A DNA stretch of 64,000 bases from Flagellimonas amphidinii (lineage in GTDB: Bacteria; Bacteroidota; Bacteroidia; Flavobacteriales; Flavobacteriaceae), in assembly GCF_013090115.1 (NCBI RefSeq), contig NZ_JABFNN010000039.1, forward strand, positions 1 through 64,000, read 5' to 3'. The position numbers and the translations under genes are program-made. The notes beneath the pieces are model-generated. The model was not told where the DNA came from and made no database searches. It saw only the letters and a program-made list of their open reading frames with translations. This document shows, piece after piece, positions 34,262 through 43,375 of this stretch (its first letter is position 1; each line of letters begins with the position of its first letter).

Positions 34262-36235
34262 TTAATGGTCTTTCGGAATAAGAATGGTTACTCTTGTTCC
34301 AGATGCATCACCAATATTTAAATTTTCGATTGAAATGAGTTGTTCATTGGAAAATTTTCTCAATGCTTCAATTCTTTTTGCGGTAATGGACATACCTCTT
34401 GAGGGATTATTTTTATTGGTTTTGGCATCTGCTAGAAATCCAACACCATTATCTTCCACAATGCATTCCACATAATTTTCTTTGTCTAGAAACGAAATTT
34501 CAAGTTTTTTGTCCCCCTTTTTAGGCATCAATCCATGGAGTATGGCATTTTCTATATAGGGTTGAATTAGAAGTGTTGGCACTTCGTAGGCATAAACATC
34601 CAAATTTTCATCAATATGAAAAGTATAGTTGAAGGAGTTGTCAAAACGCAAGGATTCCAATTCAACATAAATTTTGAGCAACTCAATTTCATCGTTCAGG
34701 GGTAATATAATATTGACGGAGCTTTCCAGTACCTGACGTAATAGTTTGGAAAATTTCGTCAAATATTTTAATGAGTTTTTTGTGTCACCAGAATGTACAA
34801 AATGTTGTATGGAATTTAGCGCATTGAAGATAAAATGGGGATTCATTTGGGCCCGAAGCATGCTTTTTTCCAATTTTTGGTTCATTTCCTCAATAGCCAT
34901 TTTTTGATTGGATATAAGCTCATTTTTCTCCTGAAGTTGTAGGTTGGATTTGTTTTTGCTGCGATATCTAAAGAAGAGCAATAACATAGAGAATAGTAAA
35001 AGAGCAACTATGGTCGCCAAATAATAAAGACGTTTGTTTTTGGCTGAAACTTGGGTGTTGAGCAAAGCCATTTGCAATTCCCCTTCTTTAATTTCTTTAT
35101 CCTTGGAATAAACATCATATTGAATTTGAAGCTTTTCAATTTCTTTTACTTTGGTTGCATCCAATAGGCTATCCTTGTAGGCCATTGCCATTTTTTGATG
35201 GTATATGGATTTTGGGTATTCACCCATGGCTTCATAAATTTCTGACGCTTTTTCGTGCGCATCGAATTTTTTTGAATACCCTAGGTTATAGACTGCGGAT
35301 AATTCTAAGTTTTTATTGGCGAAAAAAATTGCTTCTGAGTATTTTTTCTGTTGAAATTTTAAATCACTTAGATTATAATAAATAAGATGAATTTCTTGTT
35401 TTAAAGAGAGTTGCTCCGCCGTATCCAATGCTTGTTGAAGGTATTGATTGGCAATTTCCCACTGTTTTAGTTTTAGGTAATAGAATCCAATATTGTTGTA
35501 TTGCAAGGCTAACTTGGCAAAATCTTTTTCCTTTTCATAGTACTCGGACACTTTTAGCAGTTTGTCCAGTGCAGCATGGTAATTTTGATGCTTATCGTCG
35601 ATTAACGCTAGGTTGCTTAGGATATTAATTTCATGCGCCTCACGATTGTCACCACGGTATAATTCCCGTGATTTTTCATAGCTTTCAATGGCTTTATCCT
35701 CATCATTCAATAAATCGTAGAGGATTCCTAAGTTGGTGTAGATAAAAGATACATCATGATCAAGATTTAGAGAGTCCACCAGTTTTACTGCCTTCAAATA
35801 ATAATCTTTACTGGTTTTGTAGTCTCCAATTCGTTTATTGACTATTCCCAAAACATTATAGGTGGTAAGAAGATTTTCATAATCTTTATAGGACATAGCT
35901 TTAGCCAAGCCTTGTTTTAAATAATCAAGGGAGTTAACATAATCACCGGTTATTCCATAAGTGGTTGCTACGGCATTCAAAGCCATAACTTCTCCTTTTT
36001 TGTAACCGATTGCTATGGATTTCTCTAAGCTTTTTAGGCCATAGTCCAAAGCCATTTGTTTACTCTCAGACCTGGTATATGTGCCCAACCATCTTAGTGC
36101 ATTGACTTTTGTGGTGTCATGGGCAGTTTCAACTAAATTCTTGAGACTGTCGATTTTTTGTGTTTGGGCAAAACCAAGGTTCAGAACAAAAAAACAGAGG
36201 AATATTACATAAATCAATGAGCGGCTCAACTTCAT
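34262..36235 (-). CDS. TPR sensor histidine kinase (LytS/PF06580 type)
   Basis: A signal sequence (ending near GFAQ) is followed by a periplasmic array of TPR repeats (about 45-375), one transmembrane helix (about 403-423), a coiled coil and a His_kinase domain with MNPHFIFNALNSIQHF (phosphorylated His in NPHF). The ATPase part ends with RGMSITAKRIEAL. This type pairs with LytTR response regulators, yet none is adjacent. The ligand is unknown. The length is 657 residues. Confidence 0.9.
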   Translation of the reverse strand: MKLSRSLIYVIFLCFFVLNLGFAQTQKIDSLKNLVETAHDTTKVNALRWLGTYTRSESKQMALDYGLKSLEKSIAIGYKKGEVMALNAVATTYGITGDYVNSLDYLKQGLAKAMSYKDYENLLTTYNVLGIVNKRIGDYKTSKDYYLKAVKLVDSLNLDHDVSFIYTNLGILYDLLNDEDKAIESYEKSRELYRGDNREAHEINILSNLALIDDKHQNYHAALDKLLKVSEYYEKEKDFAKLALQYNNIGFYYLKLKQWEIANQYLQQALDTAEQLSLKQEIHLIYYNLSDLKFQQKKYSEAIFFANKNLELSAVYNLGYSKKFDAHEKASEIYEAMGEYPKSIYHQKMAMAYKDSLLDATKVKEIEKLQIQYDVYSKDKEIKEGELQMALLNTQVSAKNKRLYYLATIVALLLFSMLLLFFRYRSKNKSNLQLQEKNELISNQKMAIEEMNQKLEKSMLRAQMNPHFIFNALNSIQHFVHSGDTKNSLKYLTKFSKLLRQVLESSVNIILPLNDEIELLKIYVELESLRFDNSFNYTFHIDENLDVYAYEVPTLLIQPYIENAILHGLMPKKGDKKLEISFLDKENYVECIVEDNGVGFLADAKTNKNNPSRGMSITAKRIEALRKFSNEQLISIENLNIGDASGTRVTILIPKDH

Positions 36236-36350
36236 CCCATTCCTTTATTTAAAAGGAAAGATAGGAAATTATTTGAGATAAATTTTAGCTTCAACAAGAA
36301 TATCAAATACAATATTTTTAATACTCAAAATGTAACAAATTCAGAAAAAA

Positions 36351-37355
36351 TCAATCTTTTTCTATCAGAGTGCCATCAGGGTAGAGTGCAAAACGTCCTT
36401 TGTCTTTATCATGGGCATTGTCAGGGTAGGGCCAAGGCCACCCGCCAAATTGGGTCAACCTATATTCTTCCATTGCCTGTTGAATTTCTTCATCGGTATT
36501 CATTACAAAAGGACCATACTTGGCAACTGGCTCATTAATTGGTTTGCCCTGAAGCATTAAAAAGTGAGCTTTTTCAGCACCATTTTTAATGGTCAAATCT
36601 TGGGAAGCATCCAAGGCGATTCCAAAATTTGGGTTTATTTTTCGATCATCAACAAAAATTTCAGTTCCTTCATAAAAATAAAGTGTACGCGTTACGTCAG
36701 AACTGGCCTTTGGTAATGTGTAGGTTGTATTTGCATCAACATGGATATTCCAAATGGCTACTTCATTCTCTTCGTTGGCAGCCCATGAATTGGGAGCTGG
36801 TTCATTGGCTAGGGCACCTTTGTAGTTTCCTGCAATGACCTTTATTTGAGCATTTTCTTCCTCAATGAATGGAATGTCTTCATGCCATAACATTTTAAAA
36901 TGAGGCTCAGTAAATTTATCCTCTTTAGGTAAGTTCAGCCAAATTTGGAACAGTTCTAAAGGATTATCTTTTTCAGTATGTAGCAATGGAAACATTTCTG
37001 AATGCTGAACACCTCTTCCTGCTGTCATCCATTGTACATCACCTTCACCAAATCGCCCTGCTGCACCAAGTGAATCAGAATGGTCACAGTAACCTTTGTT
37101 CACCACTGTGACGGTTTCAAAACCTCGATGCGGATGATAGGGGAATCCTGGAATGGTCTGTCCGTGATACATACGCCATTTTTGGGTAGGGTCAAAATCG
37201 TTTCCCAAACTTCTCCCTTCCAACAATGCTGGGTCTGGACCTAGATTTCCACTTCCCTTTGGATAATGGTCCAAATGGTATACACAAAACAAAAATGGAT
37301 CTTGGGTCTGCCAAGGAAAACTTAATGGGAAAGTTTGAAGAATGGGATTGTTCAT
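36351..37355 (-). CDS. Pirin family protein
   Basis: Pirins are bicupin proteins with an iron site; some are quercetinases or transcription cofactors. The metal-binding motifs are YHPHRGFETV and VQHSEM, where two His of the first and the His and Glu of the second would bind iron. I start at base 37355 (MNNPILQTF), two bases after the VOC gene stop; the open frame goes further but overlaps that gene. It is the last gene of the M20-VOC-pirin operon. The product is 334 residues. Confidence 0.9.
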   Translation of the reverse strand: MNNPILQTFPLSFPWQTQDPFLFCVYHLDHYPKGSGNLGPDPALLEGRSLGNDFDPTQKWRMYHGQTIPGFPYHPHRGFETVTVVNKGYCDHSDSLGAAGRFGEGDVQWMTAGRGVQHSEMFPLLHTEKDNPLELFQIWLNLPKEDKFTEPHFKMLWHEDIPFIEEENAQIKVIAGNYKGALANEPAPNSWAANEENEVAIWNIHVDANTTYTLPKASSDVTRTLYFYEGTEIFVDDRKINPNFGIALDASQDLTIKNGAEKAHFLMLQGKPINEPVAKYGPFVMNTDEEIQQAMEEYRLTQFGGWPWPYPDNAHDKDKGRFALYPDGTLIEKD

Positions 37356-37357
37356 GC

Positions 37358-38239
37358 TTAATGCTTTACAGTATTTATCTCTATCCAATATCCTTCAGGA
37401 TCTTGGATGTAAATTTGCTTCACGCCATCAGAACGGTCTGTCACTGCGCTTTTGGTTCCCGGCCAATCAAAATAATCAATATTGTTCGCAACCAAATGTT
37501 GAATAAAACCATTTAAGTTTTGAGTAGCCAGACACCAATGAATGCTTTTATCTTTTTTAAATTCGATGACATCCTTTTCAATCAAGTGTATCTGTGAATT
37601 TCCTTTGACTTGGAACCATCTAAAACCAGGTTTTCTGTCTGGATGTTGAATTTCTTTCAACCCAAATATGTCCCGATAAAAATCTCCGGTTTCCTGTAGT
37701 TTGGTCACCACAACTGAATAATGGTCAAATTGAAAATCAAAATTTGGGATTACCTCCCTAAATTGTGTTTTTAGATAGGTTTGTTCCCAGGCACCATCTT
37801 TATAGGCACCGACAGTGAAATCATACGTATGGTCATCCACATAGGCCCAATAATCGGTTATTGTAGATTCCCCATACGCATATGAATAAATGATGTCCTT
37901 GTCCTTGCTTTTTACACTTCCTTCAGTAGTGCCACCAAAAATGTCAAACTCCCAAAACTTGATACTATTGGTTTGCGGGTCCAATTTTCGGATACCATGG
38001 TTTCTGGGACCATAGTTAGTTTGTTCTTTGTTGGTAAACCCTTTGGAATCGGCAATGATCAAAGTACTGTCCAAACTGTATTGGAATGTGATTTCCTGTT
38101 TAAATTTGGAACCATCACCCCATTCACCTTCAGCTTCCCAAGTTTTTCCTACCAAGTTGTCAAAAATGTCCAGTTTGTTTAGTTGCGCCTTGGAGCTTGC
38201 ACATACAACCAAGCACAAGAACACCAGATATTGCTTCAT
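37358..38239 (-). CDS. Exported two-domain protein: lipocalin-like N-terminus and VOC (glyoxalase fold) C-terminus
   Basis: A signal peptide (ending near SSKAQ) is followed by a beta-rich domain of about 130 residues (GKTWEAEGEWGDGSKFKQEITFQYS), similar to DUF1579 or other lipocalin-like domains. The C-terminal part (from about 168) is a VOC domain with FDHYSVVVTKLQETGDFYRDIFG and IYIQDPEGYWIEIN, which contains the expected His and Glu metal ligands. The enzyme reaction is unknown. The fusion with an export signal is unusual. It follows the M20 hydrolase by 13 bases. Confidence 0.8.
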   Translation of the reverse strand: MKQYLVFLCLVVCASSKAQLNKLDIFDNLVGKTWEAEGEWGDGSKFKQEITFQYSLDSTLIIADSKGFTNKEQTNYGPRNHGIRKLDPQTNSIKFWEFDIFGGTTEGSVKSKDKDIIYSYAYGESTITDYWAYVDDHTYDFTVGAYKDGAWEQTYLKTQFREVIPNFDFQFDHYSVVVTKLQETGDFYRDIFGLKEIQHPDRKPGFRWFQVKGNSQIHLIEKDVIEFKKDKSIHWCLATQNLNGFIQHLVANNIDYFDWPGTKSAVTDRSDGVKQIYIQDPEGYWIEINTVKH

Positions 38240-38252
38240 TGATCAATAAATT

Positions 38253-39680
38253 TTAGTTACTCCCGATAGGTGGTGGGCCATCAATCATGGCCTCATATTT
38301 TTCGTCACCTTTTCTGGTCTTGAACTCTTCTTTTACTTTAACCACCATTTTTGGATTCTCAAATAAATCCAACATGGTCATTCCCATAGCTTTTGCAGCA
38401 TAGACCATTCCTTTATGACCTATACTCATACCGCCACAGGCCACTACGGCCCATGAGTGCCAAGGTGTGCCTTTTGGAGCAGTGGTAACGCTTAGATTGA
38501 TGTTGGGTACGTTCCAGCTTACATCGCCCACATCGGTTGAACCACCTCCCGGAGTCTCTTCAGTCTCTCTCAAGGGTTCTATTTTACTATCCATTCCAAC
38601 CTCTGGTTTTCCAGTTGCTTTTTGAATGGCTTTTCCATAGGCCACTTCTTCATCAGTGTAGGATATGGAGCCTAAAAGCTCTAGGTTTTTTTGCATGATT
38701 GCACCACCAGAACGATTTACCAAGGTTTCATAAATCCCAGAAACCAGAGAAATTTTATAGTCTACATTGGCCATAATTGCTGCTCCTTCTGCCATTTTCT
38801 TCACATGCTCGTAAGTGGGTAGCATAACTTTTCTCTTGGGATCACGAACTCTTACCCAAATTTTAGAATAATCAGGCACTACATTCACTACTTGTCCGCC
38901 ATCCTGGATGTGGTAATGTATACGTGAAGAAGGCATAATATGCTCCCTGTAGTAATTGATGCCAGTAGTATAAAGTTCTAGAGCATCGGATGCACTACGC
39001 CCGTTCCATGGGTCAGCTGAAGCATGCGCAGCTTGACCGTAAAATTCAACGATAAAGTCGATTAAAGATAGACCACTTTGAACACTAGCTTCTGTATGGG
39101 CTCCTGGGTGCCAACTAATATTGACATCCACATCGTCCCAAAGACCAGCTTTAACCATCCAAACTTTGGCAAAATATTTTTCTTCTGCAGGAGTACCCAG
39201 AAACTTTACAGTACCTTTTATTTTACCGGCTTCAATTTGTTCTTTAATGGCAATAGCGGCCCCTAAACTTGCCGCACCAAATAAATTGTGGCCACATCCA
39301 TGTCCTGGGGCACCATTGATTCTTGGGTCTTTGGTGGGAACAGTTTTTTGGGATAGACCTGGAAGTGCATCAAATTCACCCAAAACACTAATTACTGGTT
39401 GTCCAGAACCATAAGTAGCTGTAAAAGCGGTAGGGATATCTGCAACGCCTCGGGTAACGGTCAGACCATTTTTTTCCGCATAATTGGCCAAAACTTCCGA
39501 AGATTTGGATTCATTAAAAGCGGTTTCCGCATAAGTCCATATGGAATCACTTAATTTTATAAGGTTTTCCTTATGTGCCTCAACTGAAGCAATAACGGCT
39601 TTTTTGTTTGAACTGAGTTTTTGTGCTGTCAGATGTATCGAAATCAGACAGAGAATAAGTAATAGAGAAACTTTTTTCAT
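38253..39680 (-). CDS. Exported M20 family amidohydrolase (AbgB-like)
   Basis: The 475-residue protein has a signal peptide ending at LTAQ and M20 dinuclear zinc motifs: GHGCGHN (126-132), PAEE (164-167), HPGAH and the C-terminal PGGGSTDVGDV. It is most like p-aminobenzoyl-glutamate hydrolase subunit B (AbgB) and indole-acetyl amino acid hydrolases, which split an acyl or aryl amide. It is first in the operon with the VOC protein and the pirin, so these three might act on one compound, perhaps aromatic. The substrate is not known. Confidence 0.88.
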   Translation of the reverse strand: MKKVSLLLILCLISIHLTAQKLSSNKKAVIASVEAHKENLIKLSDSIWTYAETAFNESKSSEVLANYAEKNGLTVTRGVADIPTAFTATYGSGQPVISVLGEFDALPGLSQKTVPTKDPRINGAPGHGCGHNLFGAASLGAAIAIKEQIEAGKIKGTVKFLGTPAEEKYFAKVWMVKAGLWDDVDVNISWHPGAHTEASVQSGLSLIDFIVEFYGQAAHASADPWNGRSASDALELYTTGINYYREHIMPSSRIHYHIQDGGQVVNVVPDYSKIWVRVRDPKRKVMLPTYEHVKKMAEGAAIMANVDYKISLVSGIYETLVNRSGGAIMQKNLELLGSISYTDEEVAYGKAIQKATGKPEVGMDSKIEPLRETEETPGGGSTDVGDVSWNVPNINLSVTTAPKGTPWHSWAVVACGGMSIGHKGMVYAAKAMGMTMLDLFENPKMVVKVKEEFKTRKGDEKYEAMIDGPPPIGSN

Positions 39681-39793
39681 TATATGATTATTTGAATTAG
39701 CCTAACTGAATGATAAAACACTGTGGATTAACCACTTAAATTGTTTCTCGAAGATTTGGGAGAAAAATGAGTATTAAAAATACTGAAAAAGAG

Positions 39794-41104
39794 TTAACCA
39801 ATAGCTTCTTTGTACACTTTTAGGCATCGTTCTCTAGCCATTTTGTGATCAACAATTGGGTTAGGGTAGCTCAGCTCTTGTAGTTCTGGGATCCATTTAT
39901 GGATATATTCTCGTTGTTGATCAAATTTTTGTAGTTGGGTAGTTGGGTTAAAAATCCTGAAATAAGGAGCAGCATCCACACCACTTCCCGCTGCCCATTG
40001 CCAATTACCAACATTGCTGGCCAATTCAAAATCCAATAATTTTTTGGCAAAATAAGCTTCACCCCACCGCCAATCTATTAAAAGATGTTTGCATAAAAAA
40101 CTGGCCACCAACATTCGAACACGGTTGTGCATATATCCTGTGGCGTTCAATTCGCGCATTCCAGCATCTACAAGTGGATATCCCGTACGACCAGTTTTCC
40201 AAGCTTCGAATTCTGTTATATCATTACGCCAAATAATACGGTCATATTGCGGTTTAAATGCATTTTTGACAGTATGTGGATAATGCCATAAAATTTGCAT
40301 GAAAAATTCCCTCCAAATCAACTCATTCCAAAACACTTCATTTTTTTCCGCTATGGCTTTTTTAACCATTTTCCGAATGGAAACTGCGCCAAAACGTAGG
40401 TGTGGACCCAATCGAGATGTTCCATAGGCAATGCCTGGATAGTCCCTTGTATCTCCATAGTTTTGAATAAGTTTGGGGGTTACTCTATAATCTGGCACTT
40501 TTACTTTTGAAGGTACAAAGCCAATCTCACTTAGACTTAGATTAGGCAAATCCTCCGTCTGAAAAAGTTTATGTAGCAATGGATGTGTATCATACAACAA
40601 TACATCTACTGAAGGCTTAAATTTCTCCTTCCATCGTTTCATGTAAGGCGTATAAACTACATAGGGTTCACCATTACTCTTAAGAATCTGATCTTTTTCA
40701 AATATTACCTGATCTTTAAAAGTTTTAAATTTGATGCCCTTGGTTATCAACAAACTTTCAACTTGAGCATCGCGGTTGATGGCATAAGGTTCATAATCAT
40801 GATTGGTAAAAACAGTCTGAATGTCGTATTTGGAAGCTAATTTTTCGAAAATGGAAATTGGGAGGCCATGAAATAAAGCAATGCCGCTTCCGTAATTATC
40901 CTGAAGTTCTTTTCGAAGCTGTTGCAATCTAAGATGTATAAAATTCACCCTTGTATCATCCTTGGGAAGTTTTTCCAAGATTTCCGAATCAAATATGAAA
41001 ATTGGGAGCACGGGGTGCTCACCTTGCAGCGCTTGGTACAGTCCTACGTTGTCATCCAACCGTAAATCGCGTCGGAACCAAAAAATCGAAATTTTTTCTT
41101 TCAC
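39794..41104 (-). CDS. Cryptochrome/DNA photolyase (class I CPD type)
   Basis: The protein repairs UV-made pyrimidine dimers with blue light or acts as a light receptor. It has IFWFRRDLRLDDN at the start (antenna-binding Rossmann domain), YMHNRVRMLVASFL, WRWGE and the FAD-binding WAAGSG (370-375) and DAAPYFRIFNP (377-387). I chose a GTG at 41104 that overlaps the stop of the SDR gene (GTGA); the frame is open further, but within that gene. The length is then 436 residues. It is the last gene of the SRPBCC-SDR-photolyase operon. Confidence 0.92.
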   Translation of the reverse strand: MKEKISIFWFRRDLRLDDNVGLYQALQGEHPVLPIFIFDSEILEKLPKDDTRVNFIHLRLQQLRKELQDNYGSGIALFHGLPISIFEKLASKYDIQTVFTNHDYEPYAINRDAQVESLLITKGIKFKTFKDQVIFEKDQILKSNGEPYVVYTPYMKRWKEKFKPSVDVLLYDTHPLLHKLFQTEDLPNLSLSEIGFVPSKVKVPDYRVTPKLIQNYGDTRDYPGIAYGTSRLGPHLRFGAVSIRKMVKKAIAEKNEVFWNELIWREFFMQILWHYPHTVKNAFKPQYDRIIWRNDITEFEAWKTGRTGYPLVDAGMRELNATGYMHNRVRMLVASFLCKHLLIDWRWGEAYFAKKLLDFELASNVGNWQWAAGSGVDAAPYFRIFNPTTQLQKFDQQREYIHKWIPELQELSYPNPIVDHKMARERCLKVYKEAIG

Positions 41105-41796
41105 GAATTGAGTTTTATGGTTGACATACCTCCATCCACACGAAATACCTGACCGGTAATCCAACTATTTTCAGAGTTGAGTAAAAATGTTGCCATATTA
41201 GCGATGTCTTTAGCATTACCAACACGCTTTAGCGGATGTCGCTGAGACATTGCATCAATTTTCTTGTCATTATTGAGCAATTTTGAGGCTAGGGGAGTAT
41301 TAACTAAAGAGGGAGCGATAATATTCACTCTGAGTTTAGGAGCATACTCAGCAGCTAATGCTTTGGCAAAGCCTTCAATGGCTCCTTTTGCTGATGAAAC
41401 ACTAGTGTGAAAAGCCATTCCTGTTTCCACCGCTACGGTACTGAAGAATACCAAACAGGAGCCTTCTGCCATTTTTGGTATGATGGACTTAACAACTCTT
41501 ACCAAGGAGAAAAAATTGAGTTCCATATCTTTTTGGAAGGTATCCATATTCAGCATTTTAAATGGTTTTAAATTTATGCTGCCAGGACAGAAAACAAAGC
41601 CATGTATTTCTTCAGGAATTTCTTTTTGGGAAATATCATCTTTTAAGGGATCAAAAGGAATATGGGTAACATGTAAGCCAGAGGGTTCTTCTTTGGATCT
41701 AGATGCTACAAAAACACTATAATTACTGGAGAGTTGTTGGGCAATTTCGAAGCCAATTCCGTAGGAGCCACCAATAAGTAGGATGTTTTTTTTCAT
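41101..41796 (-). CDS. SDR-family protein lacking the catalytic tyrosine
   Basis: A Rossmann nucleotide-binding motif GGSYGIGFE (9-17) opens the 231-residue protein, and DVNSENSWITGQVFRVDGG-like sequence closes it, as in short-chain dehydrogenases. In the usual YxxxK site the sequence is VSSAK: K137 is kept, but V133 replaces the tyrosine. S119 is present in FFSTVAV. It may be a non-enzymatic or atypical member. It is between the SRPBCC and photolyase genes with one-base and four-base junctions. Confidence 0.88.
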   Translation of the reverse strand: MKKNILLIGGSYGIGFEIAQQLSSNYSVFVASRSKEEPSGLHVTHIPFDPLKDDISQKEIPEEIHGFVFCPGSINLKPFKMLNMDTFQKDMELNFFSLVRVVKSIIPKMAEGSCLVFFSTVAVETGMAFHTSVSSAKGAIEGFAKALAAEYAPKLRVNIIAPSLVNTPLASKLLNNDKKIDAMSQRHPLKRVGNAKDIANMATFLLNSENSWITGQVFRVDGGMSTIKLNS

Positions 41797-41797
41797 A

Positions 41798-42295
41798 CTA
41801 TATGGTCTTTAATTCCAATATATTTTCAATTTGTGCAACTTCGCCAAAAAGCTCGGTTAATTTTTGTTCGCGATACTCAAAGATTTTCTTCAATTGATTT
41901 TTTACCAATATGGGATGCATCAATTGCCCGATAATGCCAAAAGGAATTTTGTAATCAATAACATCTTCCATTTCAACACCTTCATCAACCTCTTTTAAAA
42001 AGTGTTTGTGGTGCCATAGGGCATAAGGACCAAAACGCTGTTCATCAACAAAATATTCGCCATCGACAACATGGGTAATTTCAGTGACCCATTTAGTAGC
42101 CAGAAAAGGAAAGGGTTTAACAATATATTGGATGATTTGACCAGGGAACATCTTTTTTTCTGCACCTGAGAGGATATGGAAACCCATATGATCAGGGGTA
42201 ATGACTTTTAAATTATTAGGGTCGGACAAAAACTCCCATGCCTCTTTCTTGGTGATTGGCAATAGTTGCTTAGAACGTAGCTGATATAATTTCAT
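41798..42295 (-). CDS. SRPBCC family protein
   Basis: The 165-residue protein is a START/Bet v 1-like ligand-binding protein, of the type labelled 'cell division inhibitor' in some flavobacterial annotations (LRSKQLLPITKKEAWEFLSDPNN, and FVDEQRFGPYALWHHKHFL). No function is proven. It is the first gene of the photolyase operon and lies just after the palindrome and promoter at 42310-42359. Confidence 0.85.
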   Translation of the reverse strand: MKLYQLRSKQLLPITKKEAWEFLSDPNNLKVITPDHMGFHILSGAEKKMFPGQIIQYIVKPFPFLATKWVTEITHVVDGEYFVDEQRFGPYALWHHKHFLKEVDEGVEMEDVIDYKIPFGIIGQLMHPILVKNQLKKIFEYREQKLTELFGEVAQIENILELKTI

Positions 42296-42309
42296 CGATT
42301 GATTTTTAA

Positions 42310-42317
42310 CAAATATA
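42310..42317 (-). promoter_or_regulatory. -7 element of the photolyase operon
   Basis: The minus strand reads TATATTTG, exact to TAnnTTTG. The transcript would start near 42303, eight bases before the ATG. Confidence 0.55.
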
Positions 42318-42323
42318 CCATCA

Positions 42324-42359
42324 TTTTGTTTAATATTTAAATAAAATAATTAAACAAAA
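42324..42359. promoter_or_regulatory. Perfect 11-bp inverted repeat, likely operator of the photolyase operon
   Basis: TTTTGTTTAAT (42324-42334) and ATTAAACAAAA (42349-42359) are exact reverse complements with a 14-base AT spacer. It covers positions from about -20 to -56 of the operon promoter and is centred near -38, overlapping the -33 region. This suits a dimeric regulator. Light-responsive MerR/CarH-type regulators are the obvious candidates from context, but no regulator gene is in the window. Confidence 0.55.
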
Positions 42360-42439
42360 CAAAAATCAGATTGCAGAAGATTAATGAAAGGCTTCATTCT
42401 TTTAAGGCTTTCTTAACAACCGAAATATTCCTTTCTGGT

Positions 42440-42447
42440 TAGATTTG
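42440..42447 (+). promoter_or_regulatory. -7 element of the DUF2911 gene
   Basis: TAGATTTG matches TAnnTTTG exactly. It lies 30 bases upstream of the ATG, which gives a leader of about 23 bases. No clear -33 element. Confidence 0.5.
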
Positions 42448-42476
42448 TTTCACTAACAAGCTAAAACACTATTCCT

Positions 42477-43319
42477 ATGAAAAAATTAGTATTATTTGTT
42501 TTCGTTGCATTGCTTTCTATAGCTATGGAGGCGCAAATGCAAACTCCACAACCTAGTCCAGATTCAAAGCTTAAACAAACTGTTGGTCTAACAGAAGTTA
42601 AAGTAGAATATTCCCGACCATCTATGCGAGGAAGAACAATTTTTGGTGACTTGGTGCCTTATGATGCACTATGGAGAACTGGAGCCAATAAGAATACTAC
42701 CATTACTTTTAGTGATGATGTAGTTGTTCAAGGTAAAGAACTGAAAGCTGGTTCTTATGCTATTTTCACCAGACCAGGTGAAGCAGTTTGGGAAGTAATC
42801 TTTTATTCTGACACCAATAACTGGGGTACTCCAAGAAATTGGGATGCTTCTAAGGTAGCTGCTACGGTAAAGACCGAGGTTTACCCTATTCCAATGCCTA
42901 TTGAGACATTTACCATAACCATTGATGATATGCATAATAACGGCGCTACGTTGGGGATTATGTGGGAAAAAGTTTATGTGGGCGTAAAATTTGAAGTTCC
43001 TACCGCTGCTAAAGCTACCAAGAGTATTGAATCTGTAATGGCTGGTCCCAATGCCAACGATTATTATGCTGCAGCTTCATACTATATGGATGAAGGAAAA
43101 GACTTGAACAAAGCAAAAGAATGGATAGATAAAGCAGTATCCATGAATGATAAAGGTTTTTGGATGATGCGCAAGCAATCTTTGATCTATGCCAAGCTTG
43201 GTGACAAAAAAGGAGCCATTGAGGCAGCTAAAAAATCCATGGCTGTTGCTGAAGAGGAAGGAAATACCGACTACGTAAAACTGAATAAAGATTCTCTAAA
43301 AGAGTGGGGAGCTCTATAA
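42477..43319 (+). CDS. Exported DUF2911 protein
   Basis: A signal peptide (MKKLVLFVFVALLSIAMEAQ) is followed by a DUF2911 domain with SPDSKLKQTVGLTEVKVEYSRP, GRTIFGDLVPYDALWRTGAN and LKAGSYAIFTRPG, then a helical, TPR-like C-terminal part from about 195. The family is known only in Bacteroidota and a few others and has no known function. It is monocistronic with a terminator. Length is 280 residues. Confidence 0.88.
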   Translation: MKKLVLFVFVALLSIAMEAQMQTPQPSPDSKLKQTVGLTEVKVEYSRPSMRGRTIFGDLVPYDALWRTGANKNTTITFSDDVVVQGKELKAGSYAIFTRPGEAVWEVIFYSDTNNWGTPRNWDASKVAATVKTEVYPIPMPIETFTITIDDMHNNGATLGIMWEKVYVGVKFEVPTAAKATKSIESVMAGPNANDYYAAASYYMDEGKDLNKAKEWIDKAVSMNDKGFWMMRKQSLIYAKLGDKKGAIEAAKKSMAVAEEEGNTDYVKLNKDSLKEWGAL

Positions 43320-43347
43320 TAGTTTCCACTTTTTGATAAGTCAAACA

Positions 43348-43375
43348 AAGCCCACTTTTTTAAGTGGGTTTTTTT
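43348..43375 (+). terminator. Terminator of the DUF2911 gene
   Basis: CCCACTT (43351-43357) pairs with AAGTGGG (43362-43368), extended by a G-T and two A-T pairs, and is followed by seven T. It touches the end of the convergent symporter gene. Confidence 0.85.

Noticed and set aside
41105-41164. Photolyase start at 41164
   Set aside because: The extension is inside the SDR gene; a GTG start at 41104 with a GTGA junction fits the family start.
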